Below, piece by piece: positions 26,162-35,185 of a stretch of DNA of 45,693 nucleotides. The translations under genes and the position numbers were made by a program. Each line of letters starts with the position of its first letter. Positions within the stretch are counted from its first letter, which is position 1. Below the pieces are notes generated by a model that saw nothing but the letters and a program-made list of their open reading frames with translations, was not told the origin of the DNA and made no database searches. Source of the DNA: an uncultured Gammaproteobacteria bacterium (GTDB lineage Bacteria; Pseudomonadota; Gammaproteobacteria; Enterobacterales; Psychrobiaceae); assembly GCA_937139475.1 (NCBI GenBank), contig CAKZQF010000024.1, positions 1 to 45,693 on the forward strand, written 5' to 3'.

Positions 26162-27595
26162 ATGTCATTAAAACGTTATCTGTTTCTACTGGTTTCATTG
26201 CTCATCATCGCACTGGCAGCAATGCAACTAAGTTTTGTTAGTTATATCAAAGGGCAAATAGAACAAGAAGTACAAAACCGCAGTCACGCGCTGTCTGAAC
26301 GGGTGATCGATTTTGTCGCAGACGAAATAGAGCAGCCTGTATTTGTCTCTCCACCGTCAACCCAAGCGTCATACTCCGTAAATAACAATGATGAACTGGC
26401 ACAGTACTACCATGTTAGAGTTCATCCGCCACAGCGACAAATTATCGAGATAAACGATCATTACTCAATGGAAATAGGCGAGAGTAAGCCTATTATCGAG
26501 TTGATCCCAAAAAATACATCAGCTCCCTCTCCAGCATCCTTAAAGTCATTACTAAAAGACATAAAAGTAACCCAAAACGATAATGACACGGGTTTTTCAT
26601 TATTACGAACTACGCCCGAAGGCATAGAACAACAGTCATTTGATTTTGATAATAAAAATACGCTATCTAGCCATTACTTTAACTACTTATCTATATTTAT
26701 AATCTCATTAAGTGTTATTGGCTTGGTCATGGCCTACTGGTTGGCGCGCCATGTCAGTCGTCCACTGAACCAGCTAACCGATGGTTTCCAGTCATTAAAA
26801 GATGGCGAACTTGGCGTTACTGTAGATGCCAATGGCGTTAGTGAAGTGAAGCAAACCCTCGAGCGATTTAACCAAATGAGTCTTAAGCTCGACGAACTAA
26901 GCAAGCAAGAGCAGCAGTTTATTCAAGCACAACACATGGCTGATATTGGTGAAATGACACGCGGATTAGCGCATGCATTGCGCAACCCGATTAACACCAT
27001 CGGTTTATCACTGGAACAAATGGCACAACCACACCTAAGTGATGAGCAACGCCAGCTTTTTGCTAAAGGGGCGCGCGATAAGATTAACAGCATGGACAAT
27101 ACAATTAAGTCTTTATTAACACTTGCAGCGCAAAATCAATTGGCACCACAATCACTAAACCTTGTGCATATTATTCAGGATATTATTTTAGAAATAGCGG
27201 CCACCAGCAGAACAACCATTAACTTTAATCCGAGCGCCCCGCTACCATTTGTTGGTCATGAGAGTGAGCTTAGGGCCATTTTGCACAGCGTAATAGTTAA
27301 TGCGGTGGAGGCGAGTGAAGAAAATGATTGTGTCACTATTAGCACCCTAGCTGACCAGCATCAACTCGTACTAACAGTCAAAGATAATGGCAAAGGCATT
27401 GCCCCAGAGATTGAAGATAAGCTGTTTCAGCCGCATATCACTTCAAAAGCCGAAGGTGCTGGCATGGGGCTATATATCGCAAGACGCCTTTGCCAGCTGC
27501 ATTACAACGGTCAACTTGAACTAACCAATGACACACCAAGCGGCGCTATTGCGACGATAACACTTGAGCCAATTACCGAGACTAATAATGAATAA
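26162..27595 (+). CDS. Membrane sensor histidine kinase, NtrB-like class
   Basis: A 477-residue kinase. A membrane helix at about residues 5-28 and a second at about 175-197 (YLSIFIISLSVIGLVMAYWL) bracket a periplasmic domain of about 145 residues with no recognised fold. HAMP follows (RHVSRPLNQLTDGFQSLKDG). The phosphoacceptor is H271 in GLAHALRNPIN, and the ATPase domain has NAVEAS, DNGKGI and GAGMGLYIARR. The RNPIN form of the H-box is typical of kinases paired with sigma-54-dependent regulators, and the next gene is such a regulator, overlapping by 8 bp. The pair would sense an envelope signal, perhaps involving the divergent exported protein. The signal itself cannot be inferred. Confidence 0.9.
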   Translation: MSLKRYLFLLVSLLIIALAAMQLSFVSYIKGQIEQEVQNRSHALSERVIDFVADEIEQPVFVSPPSTQASYSVNNNDELAQYYHVRVHPPQRQIIEINDHYSMEIGESKPIIELIPKNTSAPSPASLKSLLKDIKVTQNDNDTGFSLLRTTPEGIEQQSFDFDNKNTLSSHYFNYLSIFIISLSVIGLVMAYWLARHVSRPLNQLTDGFQSLKDGELGVTVDANGVSEVKQTLERFNQMSLKLDELSKQEQQFIQAQHMADIGEMTRGLAHALRNPINTIGLSLEQMAQPHLSDEQRQLFAKGARDKINSMDNTIKSLLTLAAQNQLAPQSLNLVHIIQDIILEIAATSRTTINFNPSAPLPFVGHESELRAILHSVIVNAVEASEENDCVTISTLADQHQLVLTVKDNGKGIAPEIEDKLFQPHITSKAEGAGMGLYIARRLCQLHYNGQLELTNDTPSGAIATITLEPITETNNE

Positions 27596-28934
27596 TACTA
27601 CCATTCTCGTCGTTGAAGACGACCAGCAGCAGCGCTTGTTAATTGAGAGTATTCTCCAGGGCGAGTCTTATACTGTACACAGCGCCGCCTCTGTCGAAGA
27701 CGCAATCCTTCTATTAAAACAACACCCGATTGATGTTGTTTTTTCTGATTGGAAATTAGAGCAGCTCAGCGGGATTGACCTACTCAACTATGTGCGAAAA
27801 AACCTTCCACACCTTGGTTTTATTATTGCTACCGCCTACGGCACCATCGCCCATGCTGTTGAAGCAATGAATGCCGGAGCAGATGATTACCTGGCAAAGC
27901 CATTTCAACGCCAGGAATTACTGCTAACCATCGAGAAAGCACGCAACGCCTATAAATTACGTCAAGATAATCAATCATTAAGCGAAGCGTTAATTCAACA
28001 GGATAACTTAGTTGACCTCATTGGTAATGCCCCCTGCATGCAAAAAGTGTTTGAGCGCATAAAGCGTGTATCAAAAACCAGCGCAACGATTCTAATCAAC
28101 GGCGAAAGTGGCACGGGTAAAGAACTCGCCGCAAAGGCGTTACATGATTCATCGGCTCGAAATGGAAAGTTCATTGCGATAAATTGTGGCGCAATCCCCC
28201 AGGCATTGGCAGAAGCCGAATTATTTGGCGCCCTAAAAGGTGCCTATACTGGTGCCGACAAAGATAAGATAGGTAAGATCACTGCCGCTGATGGCGGTAC
28301 CTTATTCTTGGATGAAATAGGTGAGTTACCATTAGACTTACAAGCCAAGCTATTACGCTTTATTCAAGAAGGAACGGTTACGCCATTAGGTTCACACCAG
28401 GAGCAGCAAGTTGATGTGAGAATCGTCGCGGCAACTCACCGCGATTTGGCCACCATGGCATTAGAGGGGGACTTTCGAGAAGACCTCTATTACCGCCTCA
28501 ACGTGGTACCAATCAAAATGCCAGCACTGCGCGAACGCACCGAAGATATCCCTCGTTTGATAGAGCATTTTACTCAACTTTACGGCAGTCGTTATCAAAG
28601 CGATACGCCAGCCATTGATAAGTCTGTTTTAAAGCAGCTGCTTGATTATCATTGGCCGGGTAATGTGCGCGAGTTAGGTAATCGAATAGAGCGCTTTATT
28701 CTGCTTGGCGATAGTGATGAGCTAATCAGTGGGATGGAGCACAGCGCGCCTTCAAGTAACAACGCGCATCAGTTTAGTCTACCCAGCGAAGGAATCAATT
28801 GGGAGGCATTTGAAAAACAGTGCTTAAATGACGCCCTGGCACAGTGCCAAGGCAACAAAACCAAGGCAGCAAAGTTTCTTCAATTAGGTTATAAGGCTTT
28901 TTTGTACCGTTTAGAAAAATATCAATTAAATTAA
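27588..28934 (+). CDS. NtrC-family response regulator (receiver, sigma-54 AAA+, Fis HTH)
   Basis: A 448-residue regulator taken from the ATG at 27588, which overlaps the kinase stop by 8 bp; an upstream TTG at 27564 is less likely. The receiver domain has acidic residues EDD near the start and the phosphoacceptor D54 in [11 protein letters not shown]. The AAA+ domain shows Walker A GESGTGKE from residue 172, GAYTGA at 218-223 (a variant of the sigma-54 contact loop GAFTGA), [20 protein letters not shown] as Walker B, and arginine-finger region [11 protein letters not shown] Fis-type helix-turn-helix closes the protein ([20 protein letters not shown]). It activates transcription from sigma-54 promoters after phosphorylation by the kinase. 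The palindrome at 25997-26023 is a natural candidate binding site. Confidence 0.92.
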   Translation: MNNTTILVVEDDQQQRLLIESILQGESYTVHSAASVEDAILLLKQHPIDVVFSDWKLEQLSGIDLLNYVRKNLPHLGFIIATAYGTIAHAVEAMNAGADDYLAKPFQRQELLLTIEKARNAYKLRQDNQSLSEALIQQDNLVDLIGNAPCMQKVFERIKRVSKTSATILINGESGTGKELAAKALHDSSARNGKFIAINCGAIPQALAEAELFGALKGAYTGADKDKIGKITAADGGTLFLDEIGELPLDLQAKLLRFIQEGTVTPLGSHQEQQVDVRIVAATHRDLATMALEGDFREDLYYRLNVVPIKMPALRERTEDIPRLIEHFTQLYGSRYQSDTPAIDKSVLKQLLDYHWPGNVRELGNRIERFILLGDSDELISGMEHSAPSSNNAHQFSLPSEGINWEAFEKQCLNDALAQCQGNKTKAAKFLQLGYKAFLYRLEKYQLN

Positions 28935-28960
28935 CAACTAAACACATATGACAGGGCAAG

Positions 28961-28994
28961 TGTCACATGACATTTTATGGTACTGTCTTATAAT
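28961..28994 (+). promoter_or_regulatory. Promoter of the membrane-XRE cassette with an overlapping dyad
   Basis: ATGACA (28967-28972) and TATAAT (28989-28994) are spaced 16 bp. The -35 lies inside the dyad TGTCA CA TGACA (28961-28972), a possible autoregulatory site for the XRE regulator encoded downstream. Initiation would be near 29001, 58 nt before the first gene. A second short dyad, TGGCG G CGCCA (29003-29013), is next to the predicted start. Confidence 0.5.
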
Positions 28995-29058
28995 TGTCGT
29001 GGTGGCGGCGCCAATTATTTGTTTTTATTGAAGCGGTCAAAAACAAACAAGGATAATC

Positions 29059-29487
29059 ATGAATACGCAGCTAAATAAAGCGCTATCTCTAAACAACGAA
29101 ACAGAGATTTCATTCGCTCAAGGCGTGAGTTTTAATTTTACAGATGAAGAGAAAAAAATCACGGTATCTCGCTCACTGCATTCAGGTAAAGACAATGTAT
29201 TGGTGGGACAGAAAAAAGTGTCTAGCAAATACTCCTGCGGTTTTAATTCGTGTCAAGAATTCAATCACCAGGGTGTTGATTATGAGGTGGAGCTAAAAGT
29301 CGAAAATGTTATTACGCGCAGAATGAGTTGCACCCTAATTAAGGATGGCGCCCACCTTAAGACACTTTATTTTAGCTGGGCTGACAATAAGAAACAGTCA
29401 CTAGAAATAATGTCAGTCTATTTTCTATTTGGTATGGCATGTGGCTTTGGTGCGGCATACGTTAACGGCCAATTTTTTGCGGGATAA
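29059..29487 (+). CDS. Hypothetical protein with hydrophobic C-terminal segment, first gene of the XRE cassette
   Basis: A 142-residue protein I do not recognise. The first 110 residues look beta-rich and polar, with two closely spaced cysteines (SCGFNSC near 60-66). The C-terminal part (MSVYFLFGMACGFGAAYVNG) is hydrophobic enough for one membrane helix, with small residues. AAGGA precedes ATG by a usual distance. Its stop is 6 bp before the ATG of the XRE gene, and a promoter is visible upstream, so the three genes form one transcript. It could be a membrane-tethered partner of the regulator. Confidence 0.75.
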   Translation: MNTQLNKALSLNNETEISFAQGVSFNFTDEEKKITVSRSLHSGKDNVLVGQKKVSSKYSCGFNSCQEFNHQGVDYEVELKVENVITRRMSCTLIKDGAHLKTLYFSWADNKKQSLEIMSVYFLFGMACGFGAAYVNGQFFAG

Positions 29488-29493
29488 TTGATC

Positions 29494-29802
29494 ATGGAAG
29501 TAAACTCACAAAAAATAAAAAAACTACGTACTGAGCGCGCTTTTACCCAGCAGCACTTGGCGGACGCGTGTGACATTAGTCTGCGTACGATACAGCGAGT
29601 CGAGCGCTACGGTACAGCCTCTTCGGAAACTGTAATGAGCTTAAGCGCAGTGTTTGATGTGGATAGTGAAACGCTAGTCATTGCTCAGGAGCAACCAACG
29701 ACCTCAACAAAGAGCGATTACCTCTTTGCACTGTTTTTAATGTTGGCCTGCCTGTCTGGAGCAATAGTTGGCTCATTAGGCACTTACCTTATCGTTAGTT
29801 AA
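29494..29802 (+). CDS. XRE-family regulator with a C-terminal membrane anchor
   Basis: About 102 residues from the ATG at 29494; an upstream TTG at 29488 adds two residues. Residues 5-60 form a Cro/C1-type helix-turn-helix (KIKKLRTERAFTQQHLADAC, DISLRTIQRVERYG). After a short linker comes a single hydrophobic helix (YLFALFLMLACLSGAIVGSL), so the DNA-binding domain would be held at the inner face of the membrane. It sits between two other small proteins with membrane segments and downstream of a promoter with a dyad at its -35. It probably regulates its own cassette. Not obviously an antitoxin, because no recognisable toxin is adjacent. Confidence 0.82.
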   Translation: MEVNSQKIKKLRTERAFTQQHLADACDISLRTIQRVERYGTASSETVMSLSAVFDVDSETLVIAQEQPTTSTKSDYLFALFLMLACLSGAIVGSLGTYLIVS

Positions 29803-29816
29803 ACATAGAGAAACAT

Positions 29817-29981
29817 ATGATGGAACAAACTAAAACCACTAACTGCTATACCAACTCGTGCTTCGTATTAATAACGATAGGCACTTTGCTCTCCATACAA
29901 AAGCCAGCATATTACCTAGATATAATCATACTGTCGTTCGCCTTGATTTTTGGCATCATTGGCTACTATAAAAAAGGTTAA
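29817..29981 (+). CDS. Small two-helix membrane peptide (54 aa)
   Basis: A short frame following the XRE gene by 14 bp. It begins with two consecutive ATGs (29817 and 29820) after an AGAG ribosome-binding-like site and ends at TAA 29979-29981, just before a terminator hairpin. The product has two hydrophobic stretches (SCFVLITIGTLLSI, and LDIIILSFALIFGIIGYY) and a KKG C-terminus, so it should form a membrane hairpin. Position, spacing and terminator support it as a real third gene of the cassette; its function is unknown. Confidence 0.6.
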   Translation: MMEQTKTTNCYTNSCFVLITIGTLLSIQKPAYYLDIIILSFALIFGIIGYYKKG

Positions 29982-29999
29982 CGCAAGCAACGTTAATAG

Positions 30000-30021
30000 A
30001 AGGTTGGCCTAAGCCAACCTT
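30000..30021. terminator. Terminator hairpin between the XRE cassette and the TonB receptor
   Basis: AAGGTTGGC (30000-30008), CTAA, GCCAACCTT (30013-30021). A 9-bp perfect stem placed between convergent genes; the flanking T-run is short, so it may work weakly in both directions. Confidence 0.65.
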
Positions 30022-30062
30022 TAAGTCATTTGGTCTAGCACAAGCAGCGTTTTTGATACTTA

Positions 30063-32726
30063 CTAGAAGCTATAGCTCATTTTTACGAAGCCACGACGAC
30101 CTAGTAAATCGTATGTCATAACATCTGTATTGGCATCGTTCCACGAAGTTAAGTAAGGTGCTTTTCTATCAAATAGGTTATCAACACCAGCCGATAAGGT
30201 TAACCCTTCACTTAATTGATAAGTGGCAGCGATATCGTTATAGACAACGCCTCCAACGTGCTGACCTAGCGGATCTTCACTACTACCATTAACATCATCA
30301 GCACTGCCGATATAACGCATCGAGTAAGTTGCGCTCCATTCATCACTAGCGATGGCAAAACTCGCATTACTGCGCCATTTAGTATAGCTCCCTTGGTCCT
30401 CTGTAATGTAGCCAACACGATCTATCGTTGGTTGGCCAGAGAATGGCGTGCTTTGATGTTTAAGCAGTCTGGTCACATCAAGCATTGCTTTAGCCTGCAA
30501 GCCAGACAGTTCAAAGTGGTAATTGAGGTTAAGATCCAGGCCACTAACTTTTTCAACGGCCGCATTAACAGGACGTTGATTTAATTGATTGACTTGCCCT
30601 GTTATTGGATGACGCGTAAATGAATCACAAAATTTAGCGTTGCCGGTTGGATCTTCATAACAGAGTTTTAAAATATCAGAACCATTAACCGAGGTTATCG
30701 CATCTTCAATTTCAATATTAAAGTAATCAACAGTTGCTGATAGTCCATCACTAAATGTTGGCTCCCACACAATACCTATTGTGGTTGTATCAGCAGATTC
30801 AGCGCCCAATTGTGGGTTGCCGCCAACACTGGTTAGTATTGTTGTACCGTCTTGTTTAAAGTCACTTGCCAGGCCATCTGCTAGACAATTTTCAGCAATA
30901 GTACCGGTAGCATTTTCGCAAGGATCAATGGTGCGTAGATTTTCGCCGTTAGTGCCACCAAATAATTCGGTAATCGCTGGTGCTCTAAAAGCAGTGGATT
31001 GTACGCCACGAAGCATTAATGATTGATCAATTTTCCATGTAACGCCAAGCTTATAGGTCGATTTAGATCCCGCTGTATTGTAATCAGAATAACGTGCTGC
31101 AACTTGAGCTGTTAACTCTTCTACCATGGCCACATCAGCTAGTAACGGTAGTGATAATTCGACAAATGCTTCGGTTACGTCAAATGAGCCACTAATTGGG
31201 TCTTCTTTGCCATTGCGTAACACGGTTGAATCAGGGTTGCGCCAGCCCGCTTCCCAGCGTCGCTCGATCCCAGAGGCAAAGCTTACAGTACCGGCATCAA
31301 GTTCAGTGATATCGCCGCTTAAGTTAGCGCTCCAATTACGCATTGTGTTACCACCAGTGCCTTCTCGGCGATACTTCACATACTCAATTACCTCATCGCT
31401 TAACTGATTTACACCAAACCAATTACCACATGGAATGCCATTGCTGTTGTCATAAGTACACACACTGTCATCTAATGTTTGCGCTGCCTTGGCAGAGTCA
31501 ATATCAAACGTCCAGCCATCAACACCAGTATTACGACCATAATTATACGAAACGTCCCATTGCCAATCGTTAGCTAACTCACCTGCTAAACCAACAACAA
31601 CGCGAATAGTGTCGGTTTCTTGAAAGAAATATGGGGCGCCTAATTCACTATTGCGGCGACGTTGAAATTCAAGGTCTTGACCCGTTGGGTTATAAGCAAA
31701 ATCTGCATCCACTTTGATACCAGCAAAACTATTACGCGGCGTGACAATCTGTTCGCCTTTGCGCTTGCTATACATCGCTTCGGTAAATAATCGTGTGGTA
31801 TCGTTAATATCATAATTAACAATGCTTGATATATTAAAGCGCTGCATCGGGTTAACAGCGTTTAGATACGGGATCCATTCAAATCCATGTTCCGCATTAT
31901 TATAAGGCCCAAAATCTTGTGGGTTGGCCTCATCTTGGCTAAATTGCACCCCGCTGCCATCAGCCAGTAACGCACGGCCACCTTCAGTTGTACCACTGCC
32001 AAAACACTCAAGCTCACCTTGTGGCGTACCTGTCATTGCACAATCAATACGGTCCGATTGGCGCACGGCACTGCTGTCACTAAAGTTAAGACTAACTAGC
32101 GCGCTGCCTCGGTCAAAGTTACCACCTAAAGTCAGGCTAAGCTCTTGGTTTTCGCCATCTCCTTTATCGCTCATCCCTGCCTTATAGTTAAAACTGGCAC
32201 CATCGAATGACTCTTTGGTAATAATATTTACCACACCAGCAACTGCATCTGCGCCATAAATTGCTGATGCACCATCTTTTAGTACTTCGATGCGTGAGAT
32301 TAATGATGTCGGGATGATATTTAGATCCACCGAGCTATTCGCGCCAGTACCACCAGCAACAACACGGCGGCCATTAATTAAAACCAAGGTGCGTTTAATG
32401 CCTAACCCGCGTAAGTTTACCTGCGCCGTACCATAGCCACCACTTGTCCAATAAGCATTCGTTGAGTTACCTGCAACACCCGCTGAAAATGCCATTTCCT
32501 GAAGTAAGTCCTCGACATTGGAAATCCCTGAAATCGAAATATCGTGCTCGGTAATAATAGATAAAGGGCTTGCCGATTCAATGTCAGCGCGTTTGATTTT
32601 AGAACCAGTTATTTCAATACGCTCAACATCATCAGCAACCGTTTGAGAGAATGCAGGAAAAGAAGTGATACCAGCCACTACCAGGGCAGCGCTTAAAGAA
32701 GTTAGTTTAAACAGTTGATTATTCAT
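30063..32726 (-). CDS. TonB-dependent outer-membrane receptor
   Basis: An 887-residue receptor from the ATG at 32726; a start further upstream at 32810 would put a 28-residue extension running through the terminator hairpin before the signal peptide (MNNQLFKLTSLSAALVVAGI...AFS). The plug domain follows (VERIEITGSKIKRADIESAS, then LRGLGIKRTLVLINGRRV and VLKDGASAIYGADAVAGVVN). A 22-strand barrel ends in MSYSF with the usual terminal aromatic. Four or more cysteines appear in extracellular-loop-like parts. The VEVTGSRI-type plug is common in Alteromonadales receptors that import oligosaccharides, peptides or siderophores; no linked catabolic gene points to the substrate. It is monocistronic, between two terminators. 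Confidence 0.9.
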   Translation of the reverse strand: MNNQLFKLTSLSAALVVAGITSFPAFSQTVADDVERIEITGSKIKRADIESASPLSIITEHDISISGISNVEDLLQEMAFSAGVAGNSTNAYWTSGGYGTAQVNLRGLGIKRTLVLINGRRVVAGGTGANSSVDLNIIPTSLISRIEVLKDGASAIYGADAVAGVVNIITKESFDGASFNYKAGMSDKGDGENQELSLTLGGNFDRGSALVSLNFSDSSAVRQSDRIDCAMTGTPQGELECFGSGTTEGGRALLADGSGVQFSQDEANPQDFGPYNNAEHGFEWIPYLNAVNPMQRFNISSIVNYDINDTTRLFTEAMYSKRKGEQIVTPRNSFAGIKVDADFAYNPTGQDLEFQRRRNSELGAPYFFQETDTIRVVVGLAGELANDWQWDVSYNYGRNTGVDGWTFDIDSAKAAQTLDDSVCTYDNSNGIPCGNWFGVNQLSDEVIEYVKYRREGTGGNTMRNWSANLSGDITELDAGTVSFASGIERRWEAGWRNPDSTVLRNGKEDPISGSFDVTEAFVELSLPLLADVAMVEELTAQVAARYSDYNTAGSKSTYKLGVTWKIDQSLMLRGVQSTAFRAPAITELFGGTNGENLRTIDPCENATGTIAENCLADGLASDFKQDGTTILTSVGGNPQLGAESADTTTIGIVWEPTFSDGLSATVDYFNIEIEDAITSVNGSDILKLCYEDPTGNAKFCDSFTRHPITGQVNQLNQRPVNAAVEKVSGLDLNLNYHFELSGLQAKAMLDVTRLLKHQSTPFSGQPTIDRVGYITEDQGSYTKWRSNASFAIASDEWSATYSMRYIGSADDVNGSSEDPLGQHVGGVVYNDIAATYQLSEGLTLSAGVDNLFDRKAPYLTSWNDANTDVMTYDLLGRRGFVKMSYSF

Positions 32727-32779
32727 GGACGACGTTCCAGTTAAAAAATTTACGCCGTTATTGTATTTGAGATAACAAA

Positions 32780-32807
32780 AAAAATGTGCGACATAATGTC
32801 GCACATT
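32780..32807 (-). terminator. Rho-independent terminator of the mre-tldD series
   Basis: AATGTGCGACA (32783-32793), TAA, TGTCGCACATT (32797-32807): perfect 11-bp arms. On the minus strand the hairpin is followed by a run of eight Ts. It lies 55 bp after tldD. Confidence 0.9.
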
Positions 32808-32861
32808 CATATAAACATCTTGATTTTATTGATATAAATCAAGTATTTTAAAGTAGTAAAA

Positions 32862-34307
32862 CTACTCGGTACCACCCACGGTAATTTGATCAAGCTTTAA
32901 GCTTGGTTGGCCGACACCTACTGGCACACTTTGACCGTCTTTACCACATACACCAACGCCAGGATCAAGTTCTAGATCGTTACCCACCATAGAGATTTGG
33001 CCCATCGCTTCAATGCCACTACCAATTAACGTTGCCCCTTTAATTGCTTGGCCAATTTCACCATTTTCGATGATATAGGCTTCAGAGGCAGAGAACACAA
33101 ATTTACCCGAGGTAATATCCACTTGGCCACCAGCAAAATTCGGCGCATAAATACCATTCTCGATACTCGAGATCATATCTTTAGGTGAGCTTTCACCGCC
33201 AAGCATAAAGGTATTGGTCATACGTGGAATTGGCAGCGAGGCATAAGATTCACGGCGCCCGTTACCAGTACTGACAGTATCCATTAGATGTGCATTGTGC
33301 TTATCAAACATATAGCCTTTTAAAATACCATCTTCAATCAGTACATTACGCTGACTTGGTACCCCTTCATCATCAATGCTTAACGAGCCACGGCGATTAG
33401 CGATGGTCCCATCATCAATAATGGTACAAAGTGGTGAAGCGACCTGTTCGCCGATTCTGCCACTAAAAACAGAAGAGCCTTTGCGGTTAAAGTCACCTTC
33501 TAGTCCATGCCCAACAGCCTCATGCAGTAGTACTGCAGGCCAACCATTACCAAGTACCACAGGCATGGTGCCGGCGGGAGCATCAATAGCGCTTAAATTA
33601 ACCAGCGCTTGGCGCACCGCTTCTTCGGCATAGCTCTCAAGGATTTTTTTACCGTTTACTACGTTTAGGAAATAGCTATAGTCACAACGACCACCGCCAC
33701 CAGATGAGCCGCGTTCACGTTTACCGTTGTCATCAACAATAACGCTACAGTTCAAACGCACTAGTGGCCGAATATCAGTGGCCAGGGTGCCATCTGTCGC
33801 GGCCACTAAAATCTCTTCATAGACACCAGAGATACTAGCAACCACTTGGCTAACGCGAGGATCTTGAGCACGTGCATGCGTATCAAGCTGACGTAAAATA
33901 TCAAGTTTTTCTATTTCATTGATTAAACTAAGTGGATTCGATTCACTATAAGCTGGCGCTGTATCTGTGCGCTGCCATGCTTTAACTTGGCCATTGGCTT
34001 TGGCACTCGCTATGCCTCTGGCTGCTGTGACACTTTGCATGATCGACTGATCATTAATCTCGTCAGCATAAGCAAAACCTGTTTTTTCACCATTGATAGC
34101 CCGTACACCAACGCCCCGTTCAATGTTAAAACTACCTTCCTTAATAATGCCATCTTCTAGTACCCATGATTCATGGTGCGAAGATTGGAAGTATAGATCG
34201 GCGAAATCAACATCATGTTGATGAATAGTCGTTAAATAGTGATGTAAATTGTCGGTTGTTAGCCCGCTAGGTGCTAATAGTGACGTGCTAACTTTTTCAA
34301 AACTCAT
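32862..34307 (-). CDS. tldD: Metalloprotease TldD
   Basis: A 481-residue member of the TldD/PmbA (peptidase U62) family. The zinc-binding motif HEAVGH is at residues 262-267, in the expected context [15 protein letters not shown]. Other family blocks are [18 protein letters not shown] near the N-terminus and [17 protein letters not shown] near the C-terminus. TldD pairs with TldE/PmbA in a cytoplasmic heterodimer that trims unfolded peptides, such as microcin B17 precursor and the antitoxin CcdA. The partner gene pmbA is not in the window, as usual. It is the last gene of the long mre-tldD series, 44 bp after the nitrilase-family gene; a 7-bp hairpin (34325-34342) lies in that gap. Confidence 0.95.
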   Translation of the reverse strand: MSFEKVSTSLLAPSGLTTDNLHHYLTTIHQHDVDFADLYFQSSHHESWVLEDGIIKEGSFNIERGVGVRAINGEKTGFAYADEINDQSIMQSVTAARGIASAKANGQVKAWQRTDTAPAYSESNPLSLINEIEKLDILRQLDTHARAQDPRVSQVVASISGVYEEILVAATDGTLATDIRPLVRLNCSVIVDDNGKRERGSSGGGGRCDYSYFLNVVNGKKILESYAEEAVRQALVNLSAIDAPAGTMPVVLGNGWPAVLLHEAVGHGLEGDFNRKGSSVFSGRIGEQVASPLCTIIDDGTIANRRGSLSIDDEGVPSQRNVLIEDGILKGYMFDKHNAHLMDTVSTGNGRRESYASLPIPRMTNTFMLGGESSPKDMISSIENGIYAPNFAGGQVDITSGKFVFSASEAYIIENGEIGQAIKGATLIGSGIEAMGQISMVGNDLELDPGVGVCGKDGQSVPVGVGQPSLKLDQITVGGTE

Positions 34308-34351
34308 AGTGTTCTCTATATTGATTCAATGTTCTCATTGAACTGTAATTT

Positions 34352-35185
34352 TTATTTTAACCGACAAGAGGTTAATCGTTGTTGTGATAGGGTTGGCATT
34401 TTAACGCGAATAGCCTCAATACGTTGCTTATCGTAATCACTAGCCACTGCCCCTTCTCCTGTCGCTATTTGCGCTTCGACTTCACCCCATGGATTAACAA
34501 TCATTGACTGGCCCCATGTTTCACGCCCATTTTCATGTACGCCACCTTGGTTTGCACCAACCATATAGCATTGATTTTCAATCGCTCTAGCACGTAATAA
34601 GACTTCCCAATGAGCTTTACCCGTTTCTTTGGTGAATGCACTTGGCAACACAACAATATCCGCTTGCTGTTCGCGCATGGTGCGAAATAGTGCGCTAAAG
34701 CGAAGATCATAACACACCGCCATGCCAATACGCCCTATGGGGGTCTCAATGACACTAATGTCTTGTCCGGGGAAAGTTGCATCTGATTCCCGATATTGAC
34801 CAATGCCATCATTAACATCGACATCAAATAAATGAATTTTGTTATATTGGGCTAGCACCTCTCCCGTTGGCGATATCAACAGGCTCGCAGCAAAATTACG
34901 ACCGTCTGGTGCCTTGAGCGCGATAGTGCCACCGACTAAATAAACGTTAAACTCTTGAGCTAGTGAACAGAGCCCTGCTTGCATTTCACCAGCGCCTATT
35001 GTTTCCGCTTTAGCAATGACTACCTCATCACTGGTGCCAAAAACTAAGCAGCATTCAGGGACAACCACCAACATGTCTTCTTTCGGGTTATCTTGACGCA
35101 GCAAATGTAATTGGCGTTTGATAGTTGCAATATTCTGAGCGATATCAGGGCCCGATACCATTTGAATTGCGGCGAGTTTAGTCAT
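34352..35185 (-). CDS. Carbon-nitrogen hydrolase (nitrilase superfamily), deaminated glutathione amidase-like
   Basis: A 277-residue nitrilase-fold hydrolase with its catalytic triad visible: E44 (VVPECCLVFG), K116 (QYNKIHLFD) and C158 (MAVCYDLRF). The start overlaps the end of yhdP by 8 bp, and the gene lies between yhdP and tldD, where many gammaproteobacteria have the same gene. Members near this type (Nit1/YbeM-like) remove the amide from deaminated glutathione or from omega-amides; the exact substrate cannot be read from the sequence. A Cys follows the catalytic Glu (PECC), as in some Nit-branch members. Confidence 0.87.
   Translation of the reverse strand: MTKLAAIQMVSGPDIAQNIATIKRQLHLLRQDNPKEDMLVVVPECCLVFGTSDEVVIAKAETIGAGEMQAGLCSLAQEFNVYLVGGTIALKAPDGRNFAASLLISPTGEVLAQYNKIHLFDVDVNDGIGQYRESDATFPGQDISVIETPIGRIGMAVCYDLRFSALFRTMREQQADIVVLPSAFTKETGKAHWEVLLRARAIENQCYMVGANQGGVHENGRETWGQSMIVNPWGEVEAQIATGEGAVASDYDKQRIEAIRVKMPTLSQQRLTSCRLK

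Noticed and set aside
32727..32810. Upstream start for the TonB receptor
   Set aside because: The extension runs through a terminator hairpin and precedes a normal signal peptide at 32726.
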